DNA of 32,569 nucleotides from the NCBI GenBank assembly GCA_013202745.1, contig JABMRJ010000007.1:1-32569 (forward strand), in the 5' to 3' direction. This DNA is from Candidatus Omnitrophota bacterium (lineage in GTDB: Bacteria; Omnitrophota; Gorgyraeia; JABMRJ01). The notes beneath the pieces are model-generated. The model worked only from the letters and a program-made list of their open reading frames with translations, was not told the origin of the DNA and made no database searches. This document shows, piece after piece, positions 1 through 12,000 of the stretch; the stretch's first letter is position 1, and each line of letters starts with the position of its first letter. The position numbers and the translations under genes were made by a program.

Positions 1-3000
1 TCTTTACCATGGGTGCGATGGGCGATTCACCGTGGCTGGGATTGGCTATAGGCGGTTTAGCCGCGATCATCATCGGCGTTGTCAATTTTGCGGTTCCGCC
101 GAGCTCACCTGCGGGTGAGGGGATAGGACCTTTAAGAGAGGCCTTACGCACGGCAAGAACGACCGCCCGGAAGAGACAGGCTATAGAGGCATTGGGCAAG
201 ATTGGCGGCCAAGAGGCATTTAGTATATTAAATGAAGAGTTAGAGAAATTGCAAAAAGGGAGTTGGAATTCAGAACTTAACCGGGCTATATATGAGGCGA
301 TGGCCAAGATCGACTCCTCTAAGGCAAATGCGATCCAGGTGGATCTGGCCGCCAGAGGTGCCACCGAAGGTAAATATCAATGGCGAAATAGCGCCTTAAG
401 ACTTTTAAGGGATAGAGAGGCTGAGTTTACCCCTATTCAGATAGTAAATATCCTTCTTAGTCTCCCATACTATGACAAGGTTAGCATTACAGACTTTATT
501 GAAGGACACAAGATAGAGATAGGCAATCTCCTCATTCTGCTCTGGGATGATAACAAGCGGGATGAGGTCAAAAGATTACTCAATTGGGGCATATCGGATC
601 GTTATTGGCTTAAGTTGGTTGGTGTAAAGCTTTTGGAGCGCCTCAAAGAAGATAAAGAGGTAGTTACAGAAATCCGGGATTATATCTTGGCGGATGAGGA
701 TTTTCAAAAGAAGAGATTAAGGCATCTGTGGTTTAAGGGACTATTTATGCCTGATCTTGAGAGTTTAAGGGGTCTTCTGCATATGGTAGATCAAAGTCAG
801 GCTGCAAAGAGGACCATGTTGAGGTGTCTCGGGGCTAGAATGACCGAGATTAGTGATGATGAAATTGTAGGATTCTTAGAACAGATCCTCGCCGCTAAAG
901 TAAAATACTACCCCATAAAAGGAGAAGCCAGAATTACCTTAGAGCAAATCGGCGGACCAAAGGCAGCGGCTGCATTTGGCAGATTGAGTGAAGAGCCAAG
1001 CGAAACTAGCTTTGAGGGGCTGAGAAAGTGGATGACGGCTTATGTAAAGAGGAAGAGTTGGAATGAGGAGACCATAGAACTCTATGAATCCAATTATAGA
1101 AGGATGGAATTAATTGACCCCGCCAGGGCAATAGAGGTACAGATGGAGATAGCAATGCTTGATAGATGCTGCCTTGGAATACGGAGATTGGCTATGGAGC
1201 TCTTAAGAAAAGCAGAAGTTAAGCTTACTATTATTCAAGCGGCAAGGGTTATCGTAGGCCTTAAAGGTGCACATAGAGACATAGCCTCTTTCATTAGAAG
1301 ATTTGATATAAAAGCGGGTGAAGTTATCATCCAACTTTGGGTGGGTGGTCATCGAGACGAAGTCAAGAAGTTGTTTAGGTTAAGGATGTCAAATCTTTCT
1401 TGGATATGGTTGATAGGAAAGGAATTATTGTCTTATATCCGTAGCAGGAAGAAGGTTAGGGAGGGGGAGGAAAAAGAAGAGAAAGACGTAATCAAAGAGA
1501 TTATGGACTATGTCCTGGATGATGATTTTAAACAGAACGCGAAATTTAGATATCTATGGCTCAAGGGACTCTTTACCCCGGATCTTTATGATAGCTTGAC
1601 TGAACTTGCAGAAAGCGGAGGGGCTATAGCTATAAAGATAAACGCAATAGGTAATCTAAGACCAGGAGTACCTCTTTCAGAAGATAAGGAGATAGTGAGA
1701 TTCTTAGAATCTATAACCCCTGAAAGTGCTAAGACACAATATATGCTTAAGATAGAAGCAATCATCGCCTTATCAAGATTTGATAAGGATAAGGCCAAAT
1801 CTATGCTGGAGGGATTATTCGAAAAAACCGGTGAAGATGATTATGAAGCCTTGTTAAGGATATTGAAAGGATTGGCAGAGATTGGCACAGAGGAGGCTAC
1901 CATACCGCTTCTTCTGGATAGGGTAGGGCTTGAGATAGAAAATGAGAATTATACTGGTTTGATAAACGAAATCCTCGATACCATTGAGAGAATAGCCAAG
2001 GATAGATTCAAGGAATTTCTAAATGAATTATGGCCTGTAGTTGAGAGAAAGATGGAGCAGTATCCCGGAAGTATCCCAGTCCTTACAAAATATTTCAGAA
2101 AGAGAGACCCTGATAGGGTCCGCGAGTTGCTGGATAAGATGCTCTTTAAAAAGAAATACTGGCAGGCGCTTAGTCTATGGATTGAAATGAACAAGGATCA
2201 ATTAAAGAGAGATACTAGAAAAGTGATGGATACTATCTTTAGATTAAACGACGCCGAACTCATTCAAAGATTCTTTAAAGGATGTGAATTCTCATTATCT
2301 GAAACGATCCTTCTTGCTTGGCGGCGGCCCGAAACCAAGGCAAAGCTATTAGGGCTCAAGGCTAAGGCATTGAAGGAGGTAATCTCATGGTTCTTCACCG
2401 ATTTAAAGAACCACCTTGAGAGGATTGAGGGGCTTTACAATGAAGGCTTTTTCGAAGATGACATGCTGGTTGAGATACTTATCGAATTTACCAAGAGGGA
2501 TAGAAATAAGGCAATAGAGCGCTTAAGGGATAAGGATGAGTATGAGGATCAACACGAAGACTTAAGAAAATTTTACTGCAGGATATTAGGAAGGGCCGAC
2601 TCAGGAAAGGTCAAGGAATTATTGCGTATTTTACTACAGTCTAAATATGCGCAAGCCTTAGAGGCAATATTAGACAATCAAGGCATAGATCAATCTGTGC
2701 GAGGTGGCGTAGCATACCTGGCTATTATATGTGAGGATTTAGAGCTGAGGCCTGATATGACTCAGAGAGAACTGGAAGAGCTTATTAGTGAAAGGACCCC
2801 GTTATCCGACAAAGAAAAAGAAGAGATCAAAGAGAGGATAGAGGATATTACCAGAGAGATATGGAATGGTATAGCTGATGGATTGCAAGAGGATTTATTG
2901 GGGGATGGGGGGGCGCATGTAAGGCCTGATGGGAGCATAGCCTCAGTCGCTATACCAGCCTCACCGGCCATGACGATGGAAACGAGGATAGGGCTTGTGC

Positions 3001-6000
3001 AAAAGATGAGGTTTGAGTTGTTGCCTAAAGAAGGAATTACCATAGATGAGTTATTGGCCACTCATAGCAGTATGAGTGTTAGGAATACATTCTTGCGGGC
3101 TATGAACTTTCTGGTGCACCATGAAGTAGCTCATATCATGATTAAAGTCTTAAACGGACGCAAGGCCGAAGGCGAAGAGACAACATATGATATTTTAGTA
3201 CCCGATGAATTCCAAGGCCGGGCCGGAGATGAAGATGTAGAACAGGTGATAGCAGACAGGATAGCCTTTGAGACGGCCAAGAGGATTCATACTAGCACAC
3301 AGACGGGTTATGACAGCTCATTTAATAGGGAAGAAGTAATAGTAGATGCCCATAGGTCTTTTGTTGAGCTTGTATACTTAGTTTTTGGCGATAAGGCCAA
3401 AAAGGCCCGTGCGAACAAGAGGTTCTTAATGGAATGGGCCAGATGCGAATCTATCCTGCGCATACATGCAGAGAGTGATATAAGACCGGAGCTAAAGGAG
3501 CGGAATATCCTTTGGGCGAAAAAGTTCCGGAAAGTAGTAGATCCCAGAAATAGAGATACGTATGAAAGATACGCCGGCCGTATAGAAGGCGGCAGGTGGC
3601 ACGAAGGCGAATGGGCGAGATTATACAGAGGCATAAAAGTGGAAATTACCCAAGATGCACCCCCGTCAACACCGTCAACCCCGGAAGTTGACACAAGTTC
3701 GAGCACTATTGTGCAGAGCCATCCTATTGTGGGGATTTTAGCATTGCTCGCCATAGGCCATGCAACGGAGATCTTCGCTATTGTTGATCCGGGTATCTTA
3801 ATAGTCTATGCAGTAGCCCTATTTCTATTATATTGGATCTGTGTAAATGCAAAGTATATCTATCAAGCCTTATTTAAATCATTCGCGGTTGAGAGTGAAG
3901 TAAGGGAAAAGTCAGGCATGGTAATCAAAATGGGAACCGCCATAGACCGGATCTTTGAAAAAACAAAAGAAGGGCTTGAGATCACAGAAGTTCAAAAACC
4001 ATTGGTGAGATTGAAAACCCAGCTGAGTATAGTCCGAGAATGCAATTTCGAAATTAATGATATTATTAGAGACGCAGAAAGAACACGCGGATTAATAAGG
4101 CATACTATTCCTGGCTCTAGTCTCTTTATAAGATTATCCGAGGTTAGCTATATTAAGTTCCTCTCAATTAATATAGCGGAATTGGACAGGGTTATTAAAA
4201 TAACTCAGTCATCGTTTATAGAGATACGCGCCATCCTTGATTCATTTAGAGAGGACCTTATTAAAGATAGAGATGGGGCAGATGATCCTTCAGAAAGAGA
4301 GCGATTAGACCGAAAGATCGAGGCAGTCAGCGAGATGCTCGGGATTATCGAGCCGTTTGTGGAGAAGAGAGAGATAACCACATCAACCCCTATGGTTGAT
4401 GGAGGTTCAGGCATGTCCGGCCGCGATACATTGATAAGGGCGCGGGTGAGCCTTGTCGGCGGCCCTCTCTTGGCTGTAGAGGCCGCTATCCTGACAGGTA
4501 GTGTTATACAGGGTATAGCGGCATGGGCGATTGCGTTTATAGCTGGCATCCTGGCCCGCAAGTTTGCCGTAAGTTTAAAGGATCATGAGAAGAGGGCCGG
4601 CCCGAGCGAGAGGAGAGAAGTGGCTTATGAAGAGGGAAGAAAGACCCATCTCTCTAAGCGCTTCAAAGATTTAAAACCACTCCAAAAGCTCTCCACCCTT
4701 GCCCACGAAGGGGCACACGTCATCATATCTTACATACCGATCCTAAGGCGCATAAATCAGATTCCAAAGATAAAAGAGATTTTTCCTCAGAGCATCCAGG
4801 CCATGCCGGCGATAGGGGCTCTCCTTTACCTTGGTTTCGGAGTCGGCCCTGTTATCGGCGGGGTCTTCCCAGCAATATTTTTGATTACGGCTATAGCAGG
4901 GTTGGCCTCTGTTGAGATAAGACCGGGGACCCTGGCCCTTAGGAACGCCCGTGCGCAGTTTAAACGGGCGGCCAAGATTATCAGGCTGGACAAGGCAGTG
5001 GTCAAAAGGCTTATGGGCTTTAAGAAGGTACTGGTGATAGATATACCGGTTAAGATGAACAACGGGATAGTTCGGATATTCCGCGGATACTGCGCTCATC
5101 ACAACGATGCCAGGGGCGCGTTAAAAGGCGGCATAAGGTTCCATCCCGATGTGGACGAAGATGAAGTGAAGGCCTTGGGCATGTGGATGACCTGGAAGAA
5201 TGCAGTCGGGGGTTTTATCTTCGGCGGTGCTAAAAGCGGGATTATAGTCGACCCGAAAAAGCTTGAGCCGGATGAGCTTGCCAGATTGATAAGGGGTTTT
5301 GTGAGGGCTATATTAGAAAAGGATGAGAATGCCATAGGGCCGTATCTTTATATACCTGCGCCTGATGTAGGGACAGACTCTGGGCTTATGGCGTGCTTTG
5401 CCGATGAATATATAAGGTATCTTATTGAGAGAGATTTTATAAGGGATATTGAGGTTAAAATTGCATTGCATGAGTTACGAGGCGCCCTGACAGGCAGACC
5501 CGAGGATTCATTATCTACGCCGTATTTAGATAGATATGCGCGGATTGTTAGCAAGAATAGGCTTGCAGACAGAGAGGAACTCGCGGTTGTAACCGCAAAG
5601 CCCGTAGGAAAAGGCGGCTCTAAAGGCAGGGACATAGCCACAGGCCAGGGTGGTTTCTATTCTGCGAGGGAGGCAGCAAGGCATTTCCTGAAGAAGGCCT
5701 TAGGTGAATGCTCTTGCGCTATTGGCGGATACGGGAAAGTCGGCAGGGGATTGGCTACAGCCCTCTGGAATGAAGAAGAAGGGACAAAGAAGATAGAGGT
5801 AATTTGGGATATAGACGGAGGTATCTACAAGAAAGGCGGAATCGATATTGCCAAACTGAATGAGCATATAGACAACGGCGGCACGATTTACGATTTTGGA
5901 GGCATAGACGGGCAGGTAGGTATCGAGGAGGCCGCCGCCATGGAGGTTGACATCATATTCCCCTGCGGAGGCGATAGGCAGATTACGGCCGGGATCGCCA

Positions 6001-9000
6001 GGCAGATGGACACACGTCTTGTGATTGAGCTCGCCAATGGCCCGACCACGACCAAGGCAGACAAGATCCTGCGCAGGCGGGGTATTGTAGTTGTACCCGA
6101 TATATTTGCGAATATCGGCGGGGTAGGCGTCTCATATTTTGAATGGCTGCAGAATATACAACGCGAGGAATGGACGGAGATCGGCGTAAAAAAGATGCAG
6201 GAGACGAGGATGAAGGACGCCTTTAGAGAGATGCTCAGGGTAGCCGGTTCTTACGGCGTGCCCCTGAGAGACGCTGCTATGATTATGGCCGTAATAAGGG
6301 TAGCGGATGCTGAATTGGCAAGAGATAAAGACCTGGCGGCGCTCTTTAGAGGAGGGAGAATGCCCTACAAAGCCAAAGAAGATAATTGGCATACCGAGAC
6401 CATAGAGAGATTGAATAATTTTACCGGGACGGGGCAGATTTCTCGACTTATGAGCCAGTGCGAAACCAAACATAAGAGAGAACTGGAAGATGCGGCTCTG
6501 GATATATTGGATAGACTCCCCCATCAGCGCGGCAGCGTTGTATTCTTAAGCGGCCCGCTTTCCGTGGGAAAGGTCGTTATTGCGGAACGGCTGGCAGAGC
6601 TGTTGAGGCAGAAAGGCGTTGATTCAGATGTGCTGAACCTGGATGCCTATCCGGAAGGTACCATGGATACGCTGCTTTCAGGAAGCGAGGTTGATCTGGC
6701 AGATGATGCCCAGATAAGATACTTCAGAAAGAAAGAAGGCCGGAGATTGTCACTAAAAGAGAATGGCATATTGATTGTGGAGGGCACCAGGACCCTGGAT
6801 GAGGAATGTATCAAAAAGATAAAACCCGAAGATAGATATACCATATTCGTCAATACCGCCCCAAGCATGAAGATGGCAAGGAATGAACCGCTCACATCAC
6901 TGGACCTTAGATTATTGAGGCAGGTCCTGGAATATTATACGTTTGAGGGGATGAGCGCCAGTGATTCCATAAGGGAATTTCTCAAGATCAGACAGGAGCA
7001 GATAGAAGAGCTATATCCGACCTGGGAACATGCCAACCGAACGCTCAATACCTACCTCCCTTATGAGATAGCCCTGATAAAAGATAAGGTATGGCCATTG
7101 TTGATAGAGGCGGAAAGGGAAGCCGTAGAGAAGAAGGATTTATATCTATATAATGAAACGGTAAGGCGCATAAGGTTATTAAGGGGCGTGGAGGCGGCGG
7201 CCGGCTTGCTGCCTCCGGAAGATTCGGTACTTAGCGAATTTGTCAATATCGGAATTGACTGCCGCAGGATATGGAATGAGGCGATACATGAATCGGTGCG
7301 CCTGATCGGGGCAAAGTCTGAAGATGAAGTTATAGATAGGCTTAAGCGGGGCGATTCATTAGCGCATGCCAGGTTGAGGTACCAGATAGGCATGAGGGGT
7401 TTAAGATATGCGGCTGAAAATGTAAAAGGCATAGAGAGGGCCTGGATCTATGGCTCAACACTTAGCGATGAAAGAGTTTCTTACTCAAGCGATATAGATT
7501 TGATCTTACAGGTAAGGCCTGAGGCAAAAGAAGAGGCCGCCGGATTTATGGGTAGGCTGGATAAGTTCTTTACCGTTCTCTATAACGATCTCATGAAGGA
7601 TGTATCGGGATTAGTACTCACATCGTTTATCGATACCAAAGACAAATTCTTTACAGCCGATGAGATTGAAAAGAGGGTAGGTTTCGCTGCCGGTATTAGG
7701 GCAATAGATGCCCCGGCCATAGAAGTCGAACTGCCTGCCTTCTCAGATGGAAAAAGGCCCGATGCCGGCCGAGGCACTGTTGCGAGAAACCATCCTGTTG
7801 TTGGTATTGCGGTATTGGTCGGTGCGCTTCTGCTTCTGTGCGGCGGGAATCTCCAAGCGGGAAGATTCATTATTGGTGCAGCAATTGTGCTAGTCAGCAT
7901 ACTTGGTATTGTGCAGTATGCGGCGCCTCCGGATTCGACAATACCTGATAGCGATACAGCGGGAGAAGATAGGACTCATTTACTTGAGCGTTTTCTTGTA
8001 GGCGATTTTATTGAGTTTTATAGTCTGATAAGTGATAAAGGCACTGTAATTGATGATAGCGTGTTCACTGATATGGAGCGCAGGCTTGTTTCATTCTGTC
8101 CCGAGAGAGAAGATGAAATAACTCAGGCGATCCAGATTTTAAGGGAAGAGAGAAGGGCGAATGCACCGCTATACGCCGGCAACTTTGTAGTAAGGATAAA
8201 TCATATAATATCCCTGCCGTTAAACCGCGTCTTTCATGTTACAAAAGATCCGTTTACGCCGGGCGGGATTTGTCATATTCTGGGAAGAATCGATCCCGAC
8301 AGAACCGAGGAATATATAATCGACAATGCTTCCCGTCATGTATTTATGATAGAGGAGATTATCTCGACCGATCTGGCAGATATGGCTATAGCTATTTCAG
8401 GAGATGTAGGAATGGGCATTATTGAAGAGCGCGTAAGGCAAACCGCCGTAAATGCTCTTAGCCAGCTGCGTAAGATAGAAAGAGAAGGGGCCCATACGGA
8501 TCATTCGCGACCGGCGACGAAGATATACAGAGATTACGCAAGAAGGATATTCGGCAAGGGGTCTGACGAAGAAATGATAGAGAGATATATTCAGCAGGTC
8601 ATAGAGGGGACCAGGTATCATGAATTGGCCCACGCCAGAGATCATTCATTAGGCCGCCTGGTCATACACCATTTAACCGGAGAAGAGGATCGCAGACTCA
8701 CAGCGGTTTTAAGAAGCGTACCCGGCGCCCCTTGGCAGGCGATCCTCTTTGCAGAGAAGGGCATTAAGAGCGGCGGCATGATAAGCGGGTATAGACAAGC
8801 AGATACATATGGGGAACCGGAGATGAGGGTAAGATTGGATTTAGCCATAACAGAGGCATCCGCTTATCTAAGAAGCATAGCTTTATCCGCTGAACCTTGG
8901 TGGGGTATATTTAACCTTTATAATCCGGTGATAATACCAGGCGGAGATAATCAGCAGAACATGAATGCAATGTTGGCCATAGAGATTCTTACGGGAGAGT

Positions 9001-12000
9001 CAGGTTATGGTGTTGGAAAATTGGCTGATGAGCTCCTGGAAAAGAGGCCGGAGGATATTAGGCGATTGGTAAGATTGGCTTATGAAAGAGAATTTCATCT
9101 TCCCATAGGAGGCTTCTGCTTTAGGCGCGATATAACCGATGACGGCAGATTAATAACGCCGACCGAGGAAGATAGAGAAGAAGTGCCTCCGATACCGTTG
9201 GAGATAACAGAAACCCAAAGATCAGAACCTACAGCAACGGAGGAGATAAGTAAAAAAGGGCCTGCTGAAAAAGAGGAGATAGAAGTAGATCCGGCTCGCG
9301 TAAAGGCATTTGAGAAGGAGCTGGATAGCTCCTTTAGAATCGACAGTAAGATGGGCATGAGTCTCAGAATGATAATGATAAAACACGCTAGGATGCTGCC
9401 TGAATCCGTGGTTAGAGAGTCGCTTGTCAGGATGGGTTTTGAAGAGCGCGACGGAAAATGGTATAGGGTAAGGGGTTCTGATAGCGGTACTGTTGCGAGA
9501 AGTCATCCTATTGCGGGGATTGCGGTATTGGTCGGTGCGCTTCTGCTTCTATACGGCGGGAATGTCTCTATGGGAAAGCTTCTTATAGGAGGGGTAATCA
9601 CTCTGGTTAGCATGCTCGGCATTACAATGTTTGCCGCTTCGCCGGTTTTGCCCGGAAGCGACAAAGATTTGCCGGCAGGCGAAGACGGGGCTAAAACCGA
9701 AAAAGGCAGGAATGTCTACTGGACACTTTTGGGAACCCTCGGAAAGGGAAATCTTATACCAGAGAGGATAGACGCATTCATGGGGGCGGCCATAGATGGT
9801 AAACCTCCGATCGAGTATTTGTTAGGATTGATGCAGTCTAAGGGATATAAGGTAAGAAATATATCCATGATAGGAAACTATGTCAAATATCCGAGATTTA
9901 ACGACATAGATATAATGATACTCGTCGAAGGCGAGCAGAAGAATATAAGTCTGGACGAAAAACCGACATTGACTTTTGCAGACGGAAAAAAAGTAGAATG
10001 CGAGATATTCTTAATGGGAGAAGAGAACGCAGAACGTGACGGGAATCTATGGTATACGAAATTTGCCTGGCATAAAGATATCGTTATATACGGAGAAGAT
10101 ACTCATAGGCGTGTTCCTTCGGAAGAGTTAAGAAGAAAGGCGATAATAGAATCGTTTGAACGCGCCAAAGGTGAAGTAGGGGAAAAGAGGATTCATGGTT
10201 TGATCGGCGCAAACCTCATGTGCTACGATCTATTTAAAGATTTCGCCCCGCTTTACGGAAGGGGATACCTAAAAGTAGCGCAGGATTTATGGCTCATGCT
10301 TGAAGAGGGCCGCTTGAGGCCGAGAGATACCCTGCCGATTAAAAGAGTTATCCCCAAATTTATTATAATAGCTATTGCCAACCTCTTTTTCGCGTCAGCG
10401 CTCTTTGCTGGAACAGGGGAGGCATATGCTGGTATCCCTATTATGATTGCTATAGCAATAGCGCTTGTAATAGCAGCTTCAATTGTGACGATAAAGATGA
10501 TTAATAGACGGCGTGAGGAACTTGAATCAGATACAAAAAAGGCGATGATGAAGGCCCTGGAGAGGATCGGCAGGAATGTAGATCCAGGCCGCAGTTATGC
10601 CAAGATGCCATTAAGTCAATTAAAAGAGGATTTGACGGAACCGATCTTCTGGTATTCCTTCGGTTTCTCCAAAAGGATGGTGAAAGTAGCAATTGCTATA
10701 ATGGCTGAGAGCGTTGGTGTTATAGATAATTATTTTGCAGAGAAACACAAGCCTGTTAAAATCGTCGACTTAAACCGTTTCTACGCCATGAGAATATATG
10801 CGTACCATATCGGCGATTGGGACTGGGATAAGGAGATTGACGAAAGGATAGAGGCATTTAGAAAGCGAGCAAGAGAAAAAAGGCGCGGCAGGCCGGGTAG
10901 GCCGGCTGCCGGTGCGCCATATAGGTTGCAGGATAGATACATAGAAGCACTTGAGACATTAGGTCTTCCTGAAAGTGCCAACTGGGAGGATGTTAAAAGG
11001 GCATATAGAAGACTCGCAGTTTTGCATCACCCCGATCACAACCCACCGGCGTTTAAGGAGCAGGCAGAGGCGAGATTTAAAGTGATCGGCGCGATGTACA
11101 AGAGGTTAAAAGGAGTACAGAGTATATTGGAAAAGAGAAAGGCAGGTGTTGCAGCAGGAGGATTAAGGCCGGGAGAATATTCTCAAAATGTAAGAAAAGG
11201 CGTAACCGAATATTTAAGGGATCTTTTTGCGCGCATGGATACAAGAAGCCTGAAGACCTTCTCGGTTGCTTTACTGGAGAGCCCTGATTATTGGGGCGCT
11301 GTAATCACTCCTCCCTTGACGGAAGAAGAGGCATGGCAAGCGAGCGAGCTCTTTAATAGTTCTTGGTCACACGCCTGGAGGGAATTGAAGGAAGAGGTAG
11401 AGGATGAGTCAAAGATCAGCACAAAGATGTTCTTCGCAAGAGTCATAGCTATTATAAGCGGCGAACCGTATGAACGCGGCAAGAGAGAACGAAGGCTGCT
11501 AAGAAGCTTAATGACTTTGCCATTCGGGAAAGACTCCGGCGCAGGGATGATACCGGCCTTAAGCTGGGCGCTTACAAAGATGGGTATTGATTTGAAATGG
11601 CAGGCATTGGTTGAGCAGGTTATATTCTGGGCCGCGAATATAGGAGTTATATTTATACCTTATGTAAATCTTATGCATGCCACCATAGGCATATGGGCGA
11701 TCTTCGGACTTCTGCATGCGATTAAGTTCGAAGGCATGCCTAACGCGCCGCCATTGACTGTAGCAACTATTACCTTAATGAATTACCTTACCTTCCTTGC
11801 ACTCCCTTACATCGCAACACCTTTCTTAAGAGTGCTAGCCATTTTTTCTGTAACAATAATACACGATATATGGAATAGAAAGCTACTCGCCGGCCGATAT
11901 CTACCCGAAGTTATATCAGTAGAAAGTGTTATTGACGATATAAAGAGTTCACCTGCGGATATAAGCCGCTCTTATGGTGGAGCAAGGTTTATTATAAACT

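Larger units (their letters stand above)
99..2900 (+). other. HEAT/armadillo-like alpha-helical repeat region
   Basis: About 930 residues of amphipathic helices rich in Leu, Ile, Glu, Lys and Arg, with few Cys and almost no Gly/Pro runs. Short units such as AIEALGKIGGQEAFSIL near 174-224, and similar ALSRF and GLAEIGTEEA stretches near 1770 and 1875, match the HEAT pattern of paired helices with a conserved Gly/Asp turn. Superhelical repeat scaffolds of this kind usually bind proteins. The region ends shortly before the first HExxH domain. A clear internal duplication at 513-887 and 1308-1715 is listed separately. I infer a scaffold role; no catalytic motif is visible. Confidence 0.6.

Noticed and set aside
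9-11. True start of the gene at the ATG near the left edge
   Set aside because: Only eight bases precede it and no ribosome-binding site can be seen. The following helix resembles the second helix of internal hairpins, so the gene more likely begins outside the window.
5013-5015. ATG before the GDH domain with an AAAAGG tract 3 bases upstream, as a separate gene start
   Set aside because: The main frame is open without a stop on both sides, and the Lys/Gly-rich tract is coding. Internal initiation cannot be excluded, but nothing shows it.
8619-8645. Metzincin signature (HExxHxxGxxH) at the HELAH motif
   Set aside because: The next His lies four residues after the second motif His and the Gly is misplaced, so the pattern does not fit.
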